From contig JBLRWS010000083.1 of NCBI GenBank assembly GCA_047921075.1, positions 1 to 9,638 on the forward strand: a stretch of 9,638 nt of DNA. Reading direction: 5' to 3'. The notes under the pieces were generated by a model that saw only the letters and a program-made list of their open reading frames with translations, made no database searches and was not told the origin of the DNA. Source of the DNA: JBLRWS01 sp047921075. GTDB lineage: Bacteria > Bacteroidota > Rhodothermia > Balneolales > Balneolaceae. Below, piece after piece: positions 1-7,354 of the stretch (its first letter is position 1; every line of letters begins with the position of its first letter). The position numbers and the translations under genes are program-made.

Positions 1-1
1 T

Positions 2-256
2 AACGGTGGAATTGACAACAACCGCTGGCCATTTGAAACAGTGGGTGGCTCGGTTGACCTCTATGAAACGGAGTTCCGAAAAACATTTTTTGGCCCCATT
101 TCATCCGTGCCGCATGATGGTGTAAGTACCATATCATCATTAAATCCGGAGCAAAATATTCTCTATTTCGGACTCGATTTAACCCTTGTGAACGGAAATA
201 ATAACGTTGATCAGCTGCTCGAAAATTTCCTGATTACACGATTAGGTTTCAACTAA
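2..256 (+). CDS. C-terminal end of an unidentified protein (5' truncated by the window)
   Basis: The frame is open from the first full codon at position 2 to the TAA at 254-256, giving about 84 visible residues; the real start lies upstream of the window. A GTG at 41 could serve as a start, but the frame is equally protein-like before it (NGGIDNNRWPFET), so a longer gene is more likely. I do not recognise the family. The last 30 or so residues form two alternating hydrophobic/polar stretches (ILYFGLDLTLVNG and LLENFLITRLGFN) separated by an Asn-rich turn, and the protein ends Gly-Phe-Asn. That would suit a beta-rich secreted or outer-membrane protein, but it is only a suggestion. No cysteine is visible. 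The stop lies 19 bases before the TonB-dependent receptor gene, so the two are probably in one transcript and this protein may belong to the same envelope system. Confidence 0.6.
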   Translation, partial: NGGIDNNRWPFETVGGSVDLYETEFRKTFFGPISSVPHDGVSTISSLNPEQNILYFGLDLTLVNGNNNVDQLLENFLITRLGFN

Positions 257-261
257 GAAGT

Positions 262-266
262 AAGGA
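262..266 (+). promoter_or_regulatory. Shine-Dalgarno-like site of the TonB-dependent receptor gene
   Basis: AAGGA ends nine bases before the ATG at 276, a normal spacing, and supports that start. It is notable because the next two genes (ATG at 3228 and 4255) and nadA (ATG at 8291) show no comparable purine-rich motif. Confidence 0.45.
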
Positions 267-275
267 CACCTGCTT

Positions 276-3218
276 ATGGCTCAGTTACGATTTATCACAC
301 TCACACTCGTAGTAATCGCGGCCTTACCGCTATTTGGATGGGCACAAAATACCGGGTCTATCCAGGGCACGATCACTGATAAACAGACCGGAGAAACCCT
401 GCCGGGGGTAAACGTGATCATTCGCGGAACCACCTTCGGGGCGTCATCCGATGTTGATGGCAACTACATTATTCGCAACATCCGCGCCGGAGAATACTCC
501 ATTGAGGTTAGCTTCATCGGTTTTGAGCGGCTTGTATTTACCGGAATCCGGGTGAATGCCGGTGAGGTAACGGAATTGAATGCAGAGATCGCCCCAATGG
601 TCTACTCCTCAGATGATGAGGTGGTAGTGATTGGCGAAGCGCCCATTTTTGATGTGGAGCGATCGCGTTCATCCTCTACCATGACCCGCGAACAGATTGA
701 GGCCGCTCCTGTACGCCGTATTGATGAAGTGGTGGGCATGCAGGCCGGGGTAATTCAGGATCCGACCGGTATCTACATCAAAGGGGGGCGTGCGTATGAA
801 ACCGGCTTCCGGGTAGACGGTGTTTCGGCACAGGATCCACTTGCCGGAACCGGCTTTGGCTTGGACTTGGGTGCCAATGCTTTTTCTGAAGTAGAGGTGG
901 TGACCGGCGGAGCAGGTGCCGATGTGGGAGATGCCACATCCGGTGTCGTTTCGGTACGAACCCGGGACGGCGGAGAAAACTTCGAAGGATCATTCACGCA
1001 TAAGCGCGATAATTTTGGCTCCTCTTCCGACCGAAACAGCAACTTTTTTAGCGATATTTATGAAATGACACTCGGTGGGCCGGAGCCGATTACATCGAGC
1101 CTGCTGCCGGCACTGGGTGTAAACATTCCCGGCAACCTCTATTTCTTTTTTACCGGACAGGCGTCGCTGACCAACGAATTTACCAAAACAACCGCCAATC
1201 AGATCCGCTCGTCCATTACCAGCGGAACCTTCTTTTCGCCCCGGCAAGACAATCGCTGGAACGGCATGATGAAGCTGACGTATCGGATTCGTCCCGGCTC
1301 GCGTGTTGAGGCGGCCTATCAGCGTTCGCTTACCGTCAATCAAAATACGCGGATGCTTCAGATTACCGGAAATGATGTGCAGATACGGCCCGGTTTTCAA
1401 TTTCCTTTTTCCGAAGATCTCGACAACGCCAACACCTTCTCGCACGACAGTAACCTTGCGTTTATAAAATGGACGCAAACGATTGACCAGAGCTCCTTTT
1501 TTGACCTGCAGGTGAGCCGTCTCTTTACCCGCCTGCGCGCCGATGCCAACGGCCGCGACTGGCGTCCTGAAAATGTAGATGGTGAGTTTGACCCCCGAAG
1601 TATCGTCACCTTTCCCGCGCGAGAGTTTGAAGGCACCGATGGCTTCACGTTTGCGCTTCCCCCGTCCGGATTTGTGAACAACGGCGGCCTGGCCGTGTTG
1701 TGGCACGATCACTTTGCCGAAGAAATTACCGTTCGCGGATCGTACAACAAATTTTTCGCCGATCGCACCAATCAGCTCTCGATTGGGTTTGAGTCTAAAT
1801 TCAATGATTATCAGTGGATTGACATTACACGTCCATGGATCGGTGCTCCCATCGAAATTGCAGATGGAGAGTTTTCGCAGACCAATCGGGTGGGCGACCG
1901 CTTCGACGCATGGCGTGTGAAGCCGATGCGTGGCGCCATTTTTGCAAATGACAAAATCCGCTACCGCGGCCTCATTGCCGATGTGGGCCTGCGCTTCGAG
2001 TACTGGGCACCCGGCAAGTTTGTGGAAGATATGGTTGATAACCCCCAGGCGCCCATTCCTGATTTTATTCGCGACGATTTCAGGCGGGAAACCACCGAGA
2101 TTTTTGGCCGGCGATTTAAATTCCGGCTGCTGCCAAAGTTAAGTGTAAGCTTCCCGGTACGCGAAAATCAGGTGCTCTTTTTCAACTATGGGCACTCTAC
2201 CCGAATTCCGCACCCGACATTTGTGTACTCCAGCCTCGATCCGTTTTTCCAAAATCAATCAACCTTTGCCGATTTGGGTAATCCGAACCTGAATCCGGAA
2301 GTGGATATCTCGTACGAAATCGGGCTGCGGTATCAGATAACCGCCAATGATGCATTGAACATCACCGCTTTTTGGAGTGATAAATTCGACTTTGTTACTA
2401 CCCAGCAAATTCAGGTCGAGGACCCTACCGGCCGGCCGGTTAACCGAAATTTCCGGATTAATGGTGATTTTGCCCGCTCACGGGGAATTGAAGCCACGTA
2501 CATCAAACGATATCGCGATTGGGCACAAGGCCAGCTTGCGGTTACCTTTTCCAGAGCGGAAGGGTTGAGCTCCACCAATAACGACAACATTCAGGCGATC
2601 AGCGGCCAGCAAAACATCGGTGCCAACGTAGAAACGCCGCTGGCGTGGGATCGTCCGTGGGACATTAAAGGAAACATAACCTTTACCTACGACCGAACTA
2701 ACCCGCTTTTTGGGTTGGAGCCGCTCAACCAGATGCGTCTGTTTGTATCATCAACCTACCGCAGCGGTATTCGTTACACGCCTCAGGAATTTATCGGCTT
2801 TAGCCGGAATCCGGTTACCGGTGCGCAGGATTGGCGCCCAATTTACCAGCAGGTGCAGGATCCTTCCCTTCGTTTCAGCGAAACAGGCCCGGCCTGGTTC
2901 TGGGTGGATCTTAACTTCCAGAAGTGGTTTACCGTGGGCGATGTGCGCATGACCGGATTTTTGGAGGTTACCAATGTGCTGAACAACAACAACTCCGCCA
3001 TTGTGAACCCGGTAACGGGTGAGGCGTTTCGAACCGATTTCCCCTCATCGCAATCCGAGCTTACTGCAATGCGTGACGATCGCTCATTTGATGTGCCAAA
3101 TACCGTTCGGGATCCCCGATTTGAAGATCCGCGAGATAGCGGCCTGCCTGCGTTTCTTAATCCGGCCAATTTATTGCAACAGCGCCATATCGTATTTGGC
3201 CTGTCCGTAAACTTTTAA
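276..3218 (+). CDS. TonB-dependent receptor with N-terminal carboxypeptidase-regulatory-like domain
   Basis: This is an outer-membrane 22-stranded barrel of the TonB-dependent family, which moves substrates across the outer membrane using energy passed on by TonB-ExbBD. A signal peptide covers residues 1 to about 23 (hydrophobic core, then GWAQ). Residues 27-107 form a carboxypeptidase-regulatory-like domain with the typical GTITDKQTGETLPGVNVII, DVDGNY and AGEYSIEVSFIGF pieces. A TonB-box-like EVVVIG lies at 115-120, followed by the plug at about 125-230 (IYIKGGRAYETGFRVDGV, then SEVEVVTGGAGADVGDATSG). The rest is barrel, with the family motif GNPNLNPE at 668-675 and a C-terminal strand ending in Phe. 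At 980 residues it is a normal size for this family. I see no cysteine. The next gene starts 9 bases after the stop. The domain plan resembles SusC, but no SusD gene follows; a PorV-like barrel and a propeller lipoprotein do. The substrate is unknown. Confidence 0.95.
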   Translation: MAQLRFITLTLVVIAALPLFGWAQNTGSIQGTITDKQTGETLPGVNVIIRGTTFGASSDVDGNYIIRNIRAGEYSIEVSFIGFERLVFTGIRVNAGEVTELNAEIAPMVYSSDDEVVVIGEAPIFDVERSRSSSTMTREQIEAAPVRRIDEVVGMQAGVIQDPTGIYIKGGRAYETGFRVDGVSAQDPLAGTGFGLDLGANAFSEVEVVTGGAGADVGDATSGVVSVRTRDGGENFEGSFTHKRDNFGSSSDRNSNFFSDIYEMTLGGPEPITSSLLPALGVNIPGNLYFFFTGQASLTNEFTKTTANQIRSSITSGTFFSPRQDNRWNGMMKLTYRIRPGSRVEAAYQRSLTVNQNTRMLQITGNDVQIRPGFQFPFSEDLDNANTFSHDSNLAFIKWTQTIDQSSFFDLQVSRLFTRLRADANGRDWRPENVDGEFDPRSIVTFPAREFEGTDGFTFALPPSGFVNNGGLAVLWHDHFAEEITVRGSYNKFFADRTNQLSIGFESKFNDYQWIDITRPWIGAPIEIADGEFSQTNRVGDRFDAWRVKPMRGAIFANDKIRYRGLIADVGLRFEYWAPGKFVEDMVDNPQAPIPDFIRDDFRRETTEIFGRRFKFRLLPKLSVSFPVRENQVLFFNYGHSTRIPHPTFVYSSLDPFFQNQSTFADLGNPNLNPEVDISYEIGLRYQITANDALNITAFWSDKFDFVTTQQIQVEDPTGRPVNRNFRINGDFARSRGIEATYIKRYRDWAQGQLAVTFSRAEGLSSTNNDNIQAISGQQNIGANVETPLAWDRPWDIKGNITFTYDRTNPLFGLEPLNQMRLFVSSTYRSGIRYTPQEFIGFSRNPVTGAQDWRPIYQQVQDPSLRFSETGPAWFWVDLNFQKWFTVGDVRMTGFLEVTNVLNNNNSAIVNPVTGEAFRTDFPSSQSELTAMRDDRSFDVPNTVRDPRFEDPRDSGLPAFLNPANLLQQRHIVFGLSVNF

Positions 3219-3227
3219 GATTTACCT

Positions 3228-4241
3228 ATGACTTTCCTACGAATTTCGATATTGAGTTGTTTTTTGGGTTTGATGGCCGCCTGGCCACAGGTGCAATCAC
3301 TGCAGGCGCAAAGCCTGATACCCGCTTTTGGCGATGCTCGGTCGGGAACAGCCGGCTTTCAGTTTACAAAAATTGCGGCCGATCCCCGAAGCGCGGGCAT
3401 GGGTCTTTCGAACGTAGCCGACGCCCGGGATGCCTCCGCTCTGTACTGGAACCCGGCACTGGCCGGCCAGATGGATCACAACGAGCTGATGTTCGGCCAT
3501 ACCGAATATTTTGCCGATATCTCGATGGAGTATATAGCCTACATACACCAGCTTGGCTCCTTTGCAGTTGGAGGTTCGCTGCAGTATCTAAACTCTGGCG
3601 AGATGCAGGAAACCACCGAATTTAACCCGTTTGGAACCGGGCGAACCTTCCGGACGATTCATATGTCGGCAGGCCTTTCGGGCGCGCACAGGGTTACCGA
3701 GTTTTTTAGTTACGGGCTAACCGTTCGCTACCTGCTGGAACAGATCGAAGAGGTAGATGTAAGTTCAACCGCCATCGATTTTGGGTTCTTCTATCGCGTG
3801 GGTGATACCGGGCTGCGACTTTCGGTAGCCCTCAATAATTTCGGTTTTGATGCCACACCCACCGGAGAAACGCGTCGCATTAGCCTTGATGGTGAGGTTG
3901 TGGAACGAGAATTTGAGGAGGTGTCCCTGCCTACTCGATTCCTGATATCGGCCGCCTTTGATGCCATCGAAACAGAAAATATCAAGTTGATCTTCACCGG
4001 ACAGATCGCCAACCCAAGCGACAATACCGAGCAGCTTAGCATTGGCAGTGAGCTTGGTTATATGGACCAGTTTTTTGTACGCTCCGGCTTTATTTTTGGT
4101 AATGAAGAGATTGAGTGGCCCAGTGTGGGTGCCGGTGTAAAACTCCCTTTTATGGGCCGAAACATTGCCGCCGATTACGCGTTTAGCCCATTCGATAATC
4201 TGGGCAACCTCCACAGAGTAGGAATCCGAATTCTTTTATAG
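3228..4241 (+). CDS. PorV/PorQ-family outer-membrane barrel protein
   Basis: This is a 337-residue outer-membrane beta-barrel of the PorV/PorQ (UPF0164, FadL-related) family. Residues 1 to about 28 are a signal peptide ending LQAQ. Family marks are the N-terminal AGFQFTKIAADPRSAGMG (42-59), the conserved DASALYWNPA (68-77), and near the C-terminus ADYAFSPFDNLGNLHRVGIRI (315-335). Between them alternating hydrophobic strands fit a barrel. The only cysteine, C11, is in the signal peptide. In Bacteroidota the founding member PorV helps type IX secretion by collecting cargo at the translocon, but many paralogues occur without that system. No type IX secretion gene is visible here, and the gene sits 9 bases after a TonB-dependent receptor and 13 bases before a lipoprotein gene. 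I therefore infer a partner role in that cluster and assign no por symbol. No Shine-Dalgarno motif precedes the ATG. Confidence 0.88.
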   Translation: MTFLRISILSCFLGLMAAWPQVQSLQAQSLIPAFGDARSGTAGFQFTKIAADPRSAGMGLSNVADARDASALYWNPALAGQMDHNELMFGHTEYFADISMEYIAYIHQLGSFAVGGSLQYLNSGEMQETTEFNPFGTGRTFRTIHMSAGLSGAHRVTEFFSYGLTVRYLLEQIEEVDVSSTAIDFGFFYRVGDTGLRLSVALNNFGFDATPTGETRRISLDGEVVEREFEEVSLPTRFLISAAFDAIETENIKLIFTGQIANPSDNTEQLSIGSELGYMDQFFVRSGFIFGNEEIEWPSVGAGVKLPFMGRNIAADYAFSPFDNLGNLHRVGIRILL

Positions 4242-4254
4242 ACCGATCCGTAGC

Positions 4255-5559
4255 ATGAATCAATCGAAAACTATTTTTACGCTTTTAGCCCTGCTCGGCG
4301 CAGTCCTGCTGTTTACCGGTTGCGACGATATTTTTGGGTCCAAACAAAACGATACAACCGACGAAATATTCAGAGAAGGAAGGATTGATCCCACCCTTGA
4401 AGATACTGACGGGTACGCGCCTTTAACGCCATTTTGGACCGGATTTGATGAGCCTAAAGATGTTTTTGTCGGATTTGACGGGTTTGTATATGTGGTTGAT
4501 AACGTGGGGTTGCACCTGCTGGATCGTGCCGACCTCTCCCCGCGCCAAACCATTGAGCTGCCCGGTGCTGTTGCGGTTACGCAAGATCGTCTTCTGAACG
4601 TGTATGTAGCAGCACGCTACGATACGGTGGTATCAGCCCTGCCCGAAAATCGCCGCGACAACGTGTGGAACCTGCCGGCCATCTACAAAATCAAAAATTT
4701 GAATGGAGCGGGAGAAATCGTCTTTCAGGATACGCTGATTCATCCCTTTGATGACGCCAGCCGCCCGACCACAGCGCTTCAGCAATTTCGGCTCGATCGT
4801 ACACGTGCTGATAATGACGAGCTGGTGGAGTTTACCGGTGTGGCTATCCTCGAAGACAATACGCTCTATGTGTCAAGGCGGGGCCCGCGAAACAACCCGG
4901 CTGTTCTGGAGGCGCCCGATAATACAGTACTTGAGTACCGCAATATTTTTCAAAATGGGCAGAATACTCAAAAAATGAATAATACTACCCAGTTTCGGGA
5001 CCTGAATCCGCGCACACCTTCTCTGCTGAGTGCCATTGGCGTCAGCGACATCACTACGTTTGTCAACCCTCCGCAACGCGATGTGATCAGCGATAGCCGC
5101 AACTTTTTGCTCGCTCAGGAAGATCAGAATACAAATATCACCTTTCGGGTGCTGCAGGTTAATCTGGTGGAAACGCCCGATGGTACCGAGCTTCAACCCA
5201 ATCAGCAGTTTCTTGTACGAAATGAGGAGCGGGCTGACGGCTTCCTGTACGAAGAGAATAAGTTTATTCGCCCGTCCGGCCTGGCCGTTGCCGGCGATGA
5301 AACCGCCTACATCTTTGTGGTAGACAGTGAACGGAATCGCCTCTTTCAGTTCAAACCCAATGGCGAAGAGGGGATCGACCCGCCTCCTGCAGCGGTTGAC
5401 CGCTCGCGAAACCTGACCGTCTCGTTCGGTGAGTTTGGAAACGGCCCCCGTGAGTTCAACTCCCCCCGGGGTGTGGCCTATTTCGACCGCATCGTGTATG
5501 TGGCAGACACAGGTAACAACCGTGTTGCCCGATACCGGCTCACTACCGACTTCGAATAG
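4255..5559 (+). CDS. Lipoprotein with NHL-type beta-propeller repeats
   Basis: This is a 434-residue predicted lipoprotein. The N-terminus has Lys at position 5, a hydrophobic stretch (7-20) and a lipobox LFTGC with Cys23 as the acylated residue. The mature protein would start C-D-D-I-F; acidic residues just after the cysteine act as an export signal to the cell surface in several Bacteroidota, so surface exposure is plausible. Propeller blades are clearest at the ends: EPKDVFVGFDGFVYVVD (66-82) and the textbook NHL blade FNSPRGVAYFDRIVYVADTG (401-420) with NNRVARYR following. RPSGLAVAGDETAYIFVVD (339-357) with ERNRLFQF is another. The middle part (about 120-335) keeps short strands such as FTGVAILEDNTLYVSRRG (193-210) but is irregular, with longer insertions. 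No catalytic residues are recognised. NHL propellers usually bind ligands or partner proteins, so a substrate-binding or lid role beside the receptor is possible, as an inference. Confidence 0.85.
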   Translation: MNQSKTIFTLLALLGAVLLFTGCDDIFGSKQNDTTDEIFREGRIDPTLEDTDGYAPLTPFWTGFDEPKDVFVGFDGFVYVVDNVGLHLLDRADLSPRQTIELPGAVAVTQDRLLNVYVAARYDTVVSALPENRRDNVWNLPAIYKIKNLNGAGEIVFQDTLIHPFDDASRPTTALQQFRLDRTRADNDELVEFTGVAILEDNTLYVSRRGPRNNPAVLEAPDNTVLEYRNIFQNGQNTQKMNNTTQFRDLNPRTPSLLSAIGVSDITTFVNPPQRDVISDSRNFLLAQEDQNTNITFRVLQVNLVETPDGTELQPNQQFLVRNEERADGFLYEENKFIRPSGLAVAGDETAYIFVVDSERNRLFQFKPNGEEGIDPPPAAVDRSRNLTVSFGEFGNGPREFNSPRGVAYFDRIVYVADTGNNRVARYRLTTDFE

Positions 5560-5569
5560 ATCGCGATCT
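5558..5569. repeat. 12-base perfect palindrome at the envelope/NAD gene junction
   Basis: AGATCGCGATCT is its own reverse complement and overlaps the last two bases of the lipoprotein stop codon (TAG, 5557-5559). It could be an operator for the downstream NAD genes. Perfect 12-base palindromes are expected about twice by chance in a window of this size, so position is the only reason to list it. Confidence 0.2.
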
Positions 5570-5628
5570 CCAAAAAGAATGCTTAACAGGCTTCTGTTGT
5601 TTGCATCAATGCCTTTATTGAGCCATCT

Positions 5629-7222
5629 TTGGCAGACAATCAACAGGACTCCTACAGCGTGCAACAGACAGATTATTTGGTGATCGGTTCCGGCCTGGCC
5701 GGACTCAGTTTTGCGATCAAAGTGGCAGAAAAAAAACCATCTGCCTCTGTTACCGTTGTTACCAAATCGAAGCTCATCGAAAGCAACACGCGCTATGCTC
5801 AAGGCGGGGTGGCGGTCGTTACCGATTTTCTGACCGACGGCTTCTCCAAACATAAAGAAGATACCCTGATTGCCGGCGACGGTTTGTGCAACGAGGAGGT
5901 GGTGGAGCTGGTGGTAACGGAAGGTCCCCGGCGCCTGCAAGAAATTATTGAGCTTGGTGCAGAGTTTGATAAAACAGACGACGGTTCGTACCACCTTGGT
6001 ATGGAGGGGGCGCATTCGGCAGCACGCATTTTGCATCACCGGGATATGACCGGTTTTGAAATTCAAAACACACTGGTTCGAAAGGCAAAAGAGCTGCCCA
6101 ATATCGATCTGCTCGAGTACCACTTTGCGGTTGATTTGATCACACAGCACCATTTGGGAGATAAAATCACCAAAGATAGCATCGATACCACTTGCTATGG
6201 CGCGTATGTGATGGACCTTTCCACCAACGAGATCAAAACCATTGGCGCCTCTGTGACGGTGTTGGCGGCCGGTGGCATCGGGCAGGTTTACAAGATGACC
6301 ACCAACCCGGCTGTGGCAACCGGCGACGGCATTGCGATGGCTTACCGTGCAAAGGCAGAAATTCGGCAGATGGAGTTTGTACAGTTTCACCCAACGGCAC
6401 TGGTAGAAGAGAATCAGAGCGATCGTGCCTTTCTGATATCCGAAGCGGTTCGCGGATTTGGTGCAGAACTGAAACGCCCTGACGGATCGCCCTTTATGAA
6501 AGAGTACGATCCGAGGGGATCGCTGGCCAGCCGCGATATTGTAGCCAGGGCGATTGACAGTGAAATGAAAAAGCTGGGCGTGGAGCAGGTTGGGCTCGAT
6601 TGCAAACACCTCGATCAGGCGGCCTTCAAAAATCACTTTCCGAATATCTATGCGAAATGTGCGGAGCTGGGTATCGATCTGTCGGCCGACGCGATTCCGG
6701 TTGCCCCGGCTGCCCATTATGTGTGTGGCGGCGTGGTTACCAGCCAGACGGGAGAAATGTCTATCCGCCGGCTGCTTGCCTGTGGCGAAGTGGCGTGCAC
6801 CGGCCTGCACGGGGCCAATCGCCTGGCATCAAACTCCCTGCTCGAAGCCTTTGTTTTTGCTCACCGCTGTTACGAAACCGCGCTGCGCCTTACCGAAACG
6901 CCAAATGAAATTCCGACGCTTCCCAACTGGAACAAAGAGGGAACGGTAGAGCCGAAAGAGATGGTGCTGATCAATCATAATCGCACGGAGCTTCGCAAGC
7001 TGATGAACAATTACGTAGGGATTGTTCGCTCTGATGAGCGTTTAAAACGATCGCTGAACCGGCTGAAGATTATCTATGAAGAGACGGAAGAGCTGTATCA
7101 GCAAACATCGGTTTCGCCACAACTCTGCGAATTGCGCAACTTGATCAACATCGCTTACCTGATTATTACACAGTCTATGAAGCAGCGCGAAAATCGGGGC
7201 ACGTTTTATAACATCGATATTG
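5629..7222 (+). CDS. nadB: L-aspartate oxidase NadB (3' end hidden by an assembly gap)
   Basis: NadB is the FAD enzyme that oxidises L-aspartate to iminoaspartate, the first step of de novo NAD synthesis, in the cytoplasm. The sequence shows the dinucleotide-binding motif DYLVIGSGLAGLSFA (15-29), the flavin-contact region NTRYAQGGVAVV (53-64), HPTALVEE, the motif SRDIVARAI (301-309), APAAHYVCGG (359-368) and GLHGANRLASNSLLEAF (392-408). Arg302, His363 and Arg398 match the spacing of Arg290, His351 and Arg386 of the E. coli enzyme. The helical C-terminal domain is present up to ENRGTFYNID (521-530), which corresponds to the conserved end of the family, so probably only a short tail is lost in the Ns that begin at 7223. 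No ATG is available: the in-frame stop is TAA at 5584, the first usual start codon is TTG at 5629, and GTG at 5659 is a strong rival. It lies 69 bases after the lipoprotein gene and heads nadB-nadC-nadA. Confidence 0.95.
5645..5648 (+). promoter_or_regulatory. Possible ribosome binding site for an alternative nadB start at GTG 5659
   Basis: AGGA ends 10 bases before the in-frame GTG at 5659. Starting there would give M-QQTDYLVIGSG, placing the flavin-binding strand close to the N-terminus as in most homologues. The TTG at 5629 has only GAG at 5620-5622 in front of it. As several genes in this window lack such motifs, this does not settle the start. Confidence 0.3.
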
Positions 7223-7322
7223 NNNNNNNNNNNNNNNNNNNNNNNNNNNNNNNNNNNNNNNNNNNNNNNNNNNNNNNNNNNNNNNNNNNNNNNNNNNNNN
7301 NNNNNNNNNNNNNNNNNNNNNN
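7223..7322. other. Assembly gap (100 Ns) between nadB and nadC
   Basis: The run is exactly 100 Ns, a common placeholder length, so the true distance is unknown and reading frames cannot be carried across it. It hides the NadB C-terminus and possibly regulatory sequence before nadC. The joined frame that ends at 7368 is an artefact of the placeholder length. A TAA at 7331-7333 is another possible nadB stop. Confidence 0.97.
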
Positions 7323-7354
7323 CTCAGGTGTAAAATCATTGAGATCTTCGTATC

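Noticed and set aside
990..1712. Minus-strand frame of 240 codons inside the TonB-dependent receptor gene
   Set aside because: It is opposite conserved barrel sequence and has no recognisable domain.
5560..5628. NAD-sensing riboswitch before nadB
   Set aside because: The region is only 69 bases with two tiny hairpins, and I see no conserved core of the known NAD riboswitch classes.
5579..5683. Short + strand frame from ATG at 5579 with a signal-peptide-like beginning (MLNRLLLFASMPLL)
   Set aside because: Only 34 residues before the stop, it runs out of frame into nadB and has no cleavage site or ribosome binding site. The nadB frame through the same bases is clear.
4873..6810. Long minus-strand open frame of 645 codons opposite the lipoprotein gene and nadB
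   Set aside because: It lies wholly opposite two well-supported genes and its product has low-complexity His/Arg/Cys-rich runs with no recognisable domain. It is a by-product of the codon usage of the real genes.
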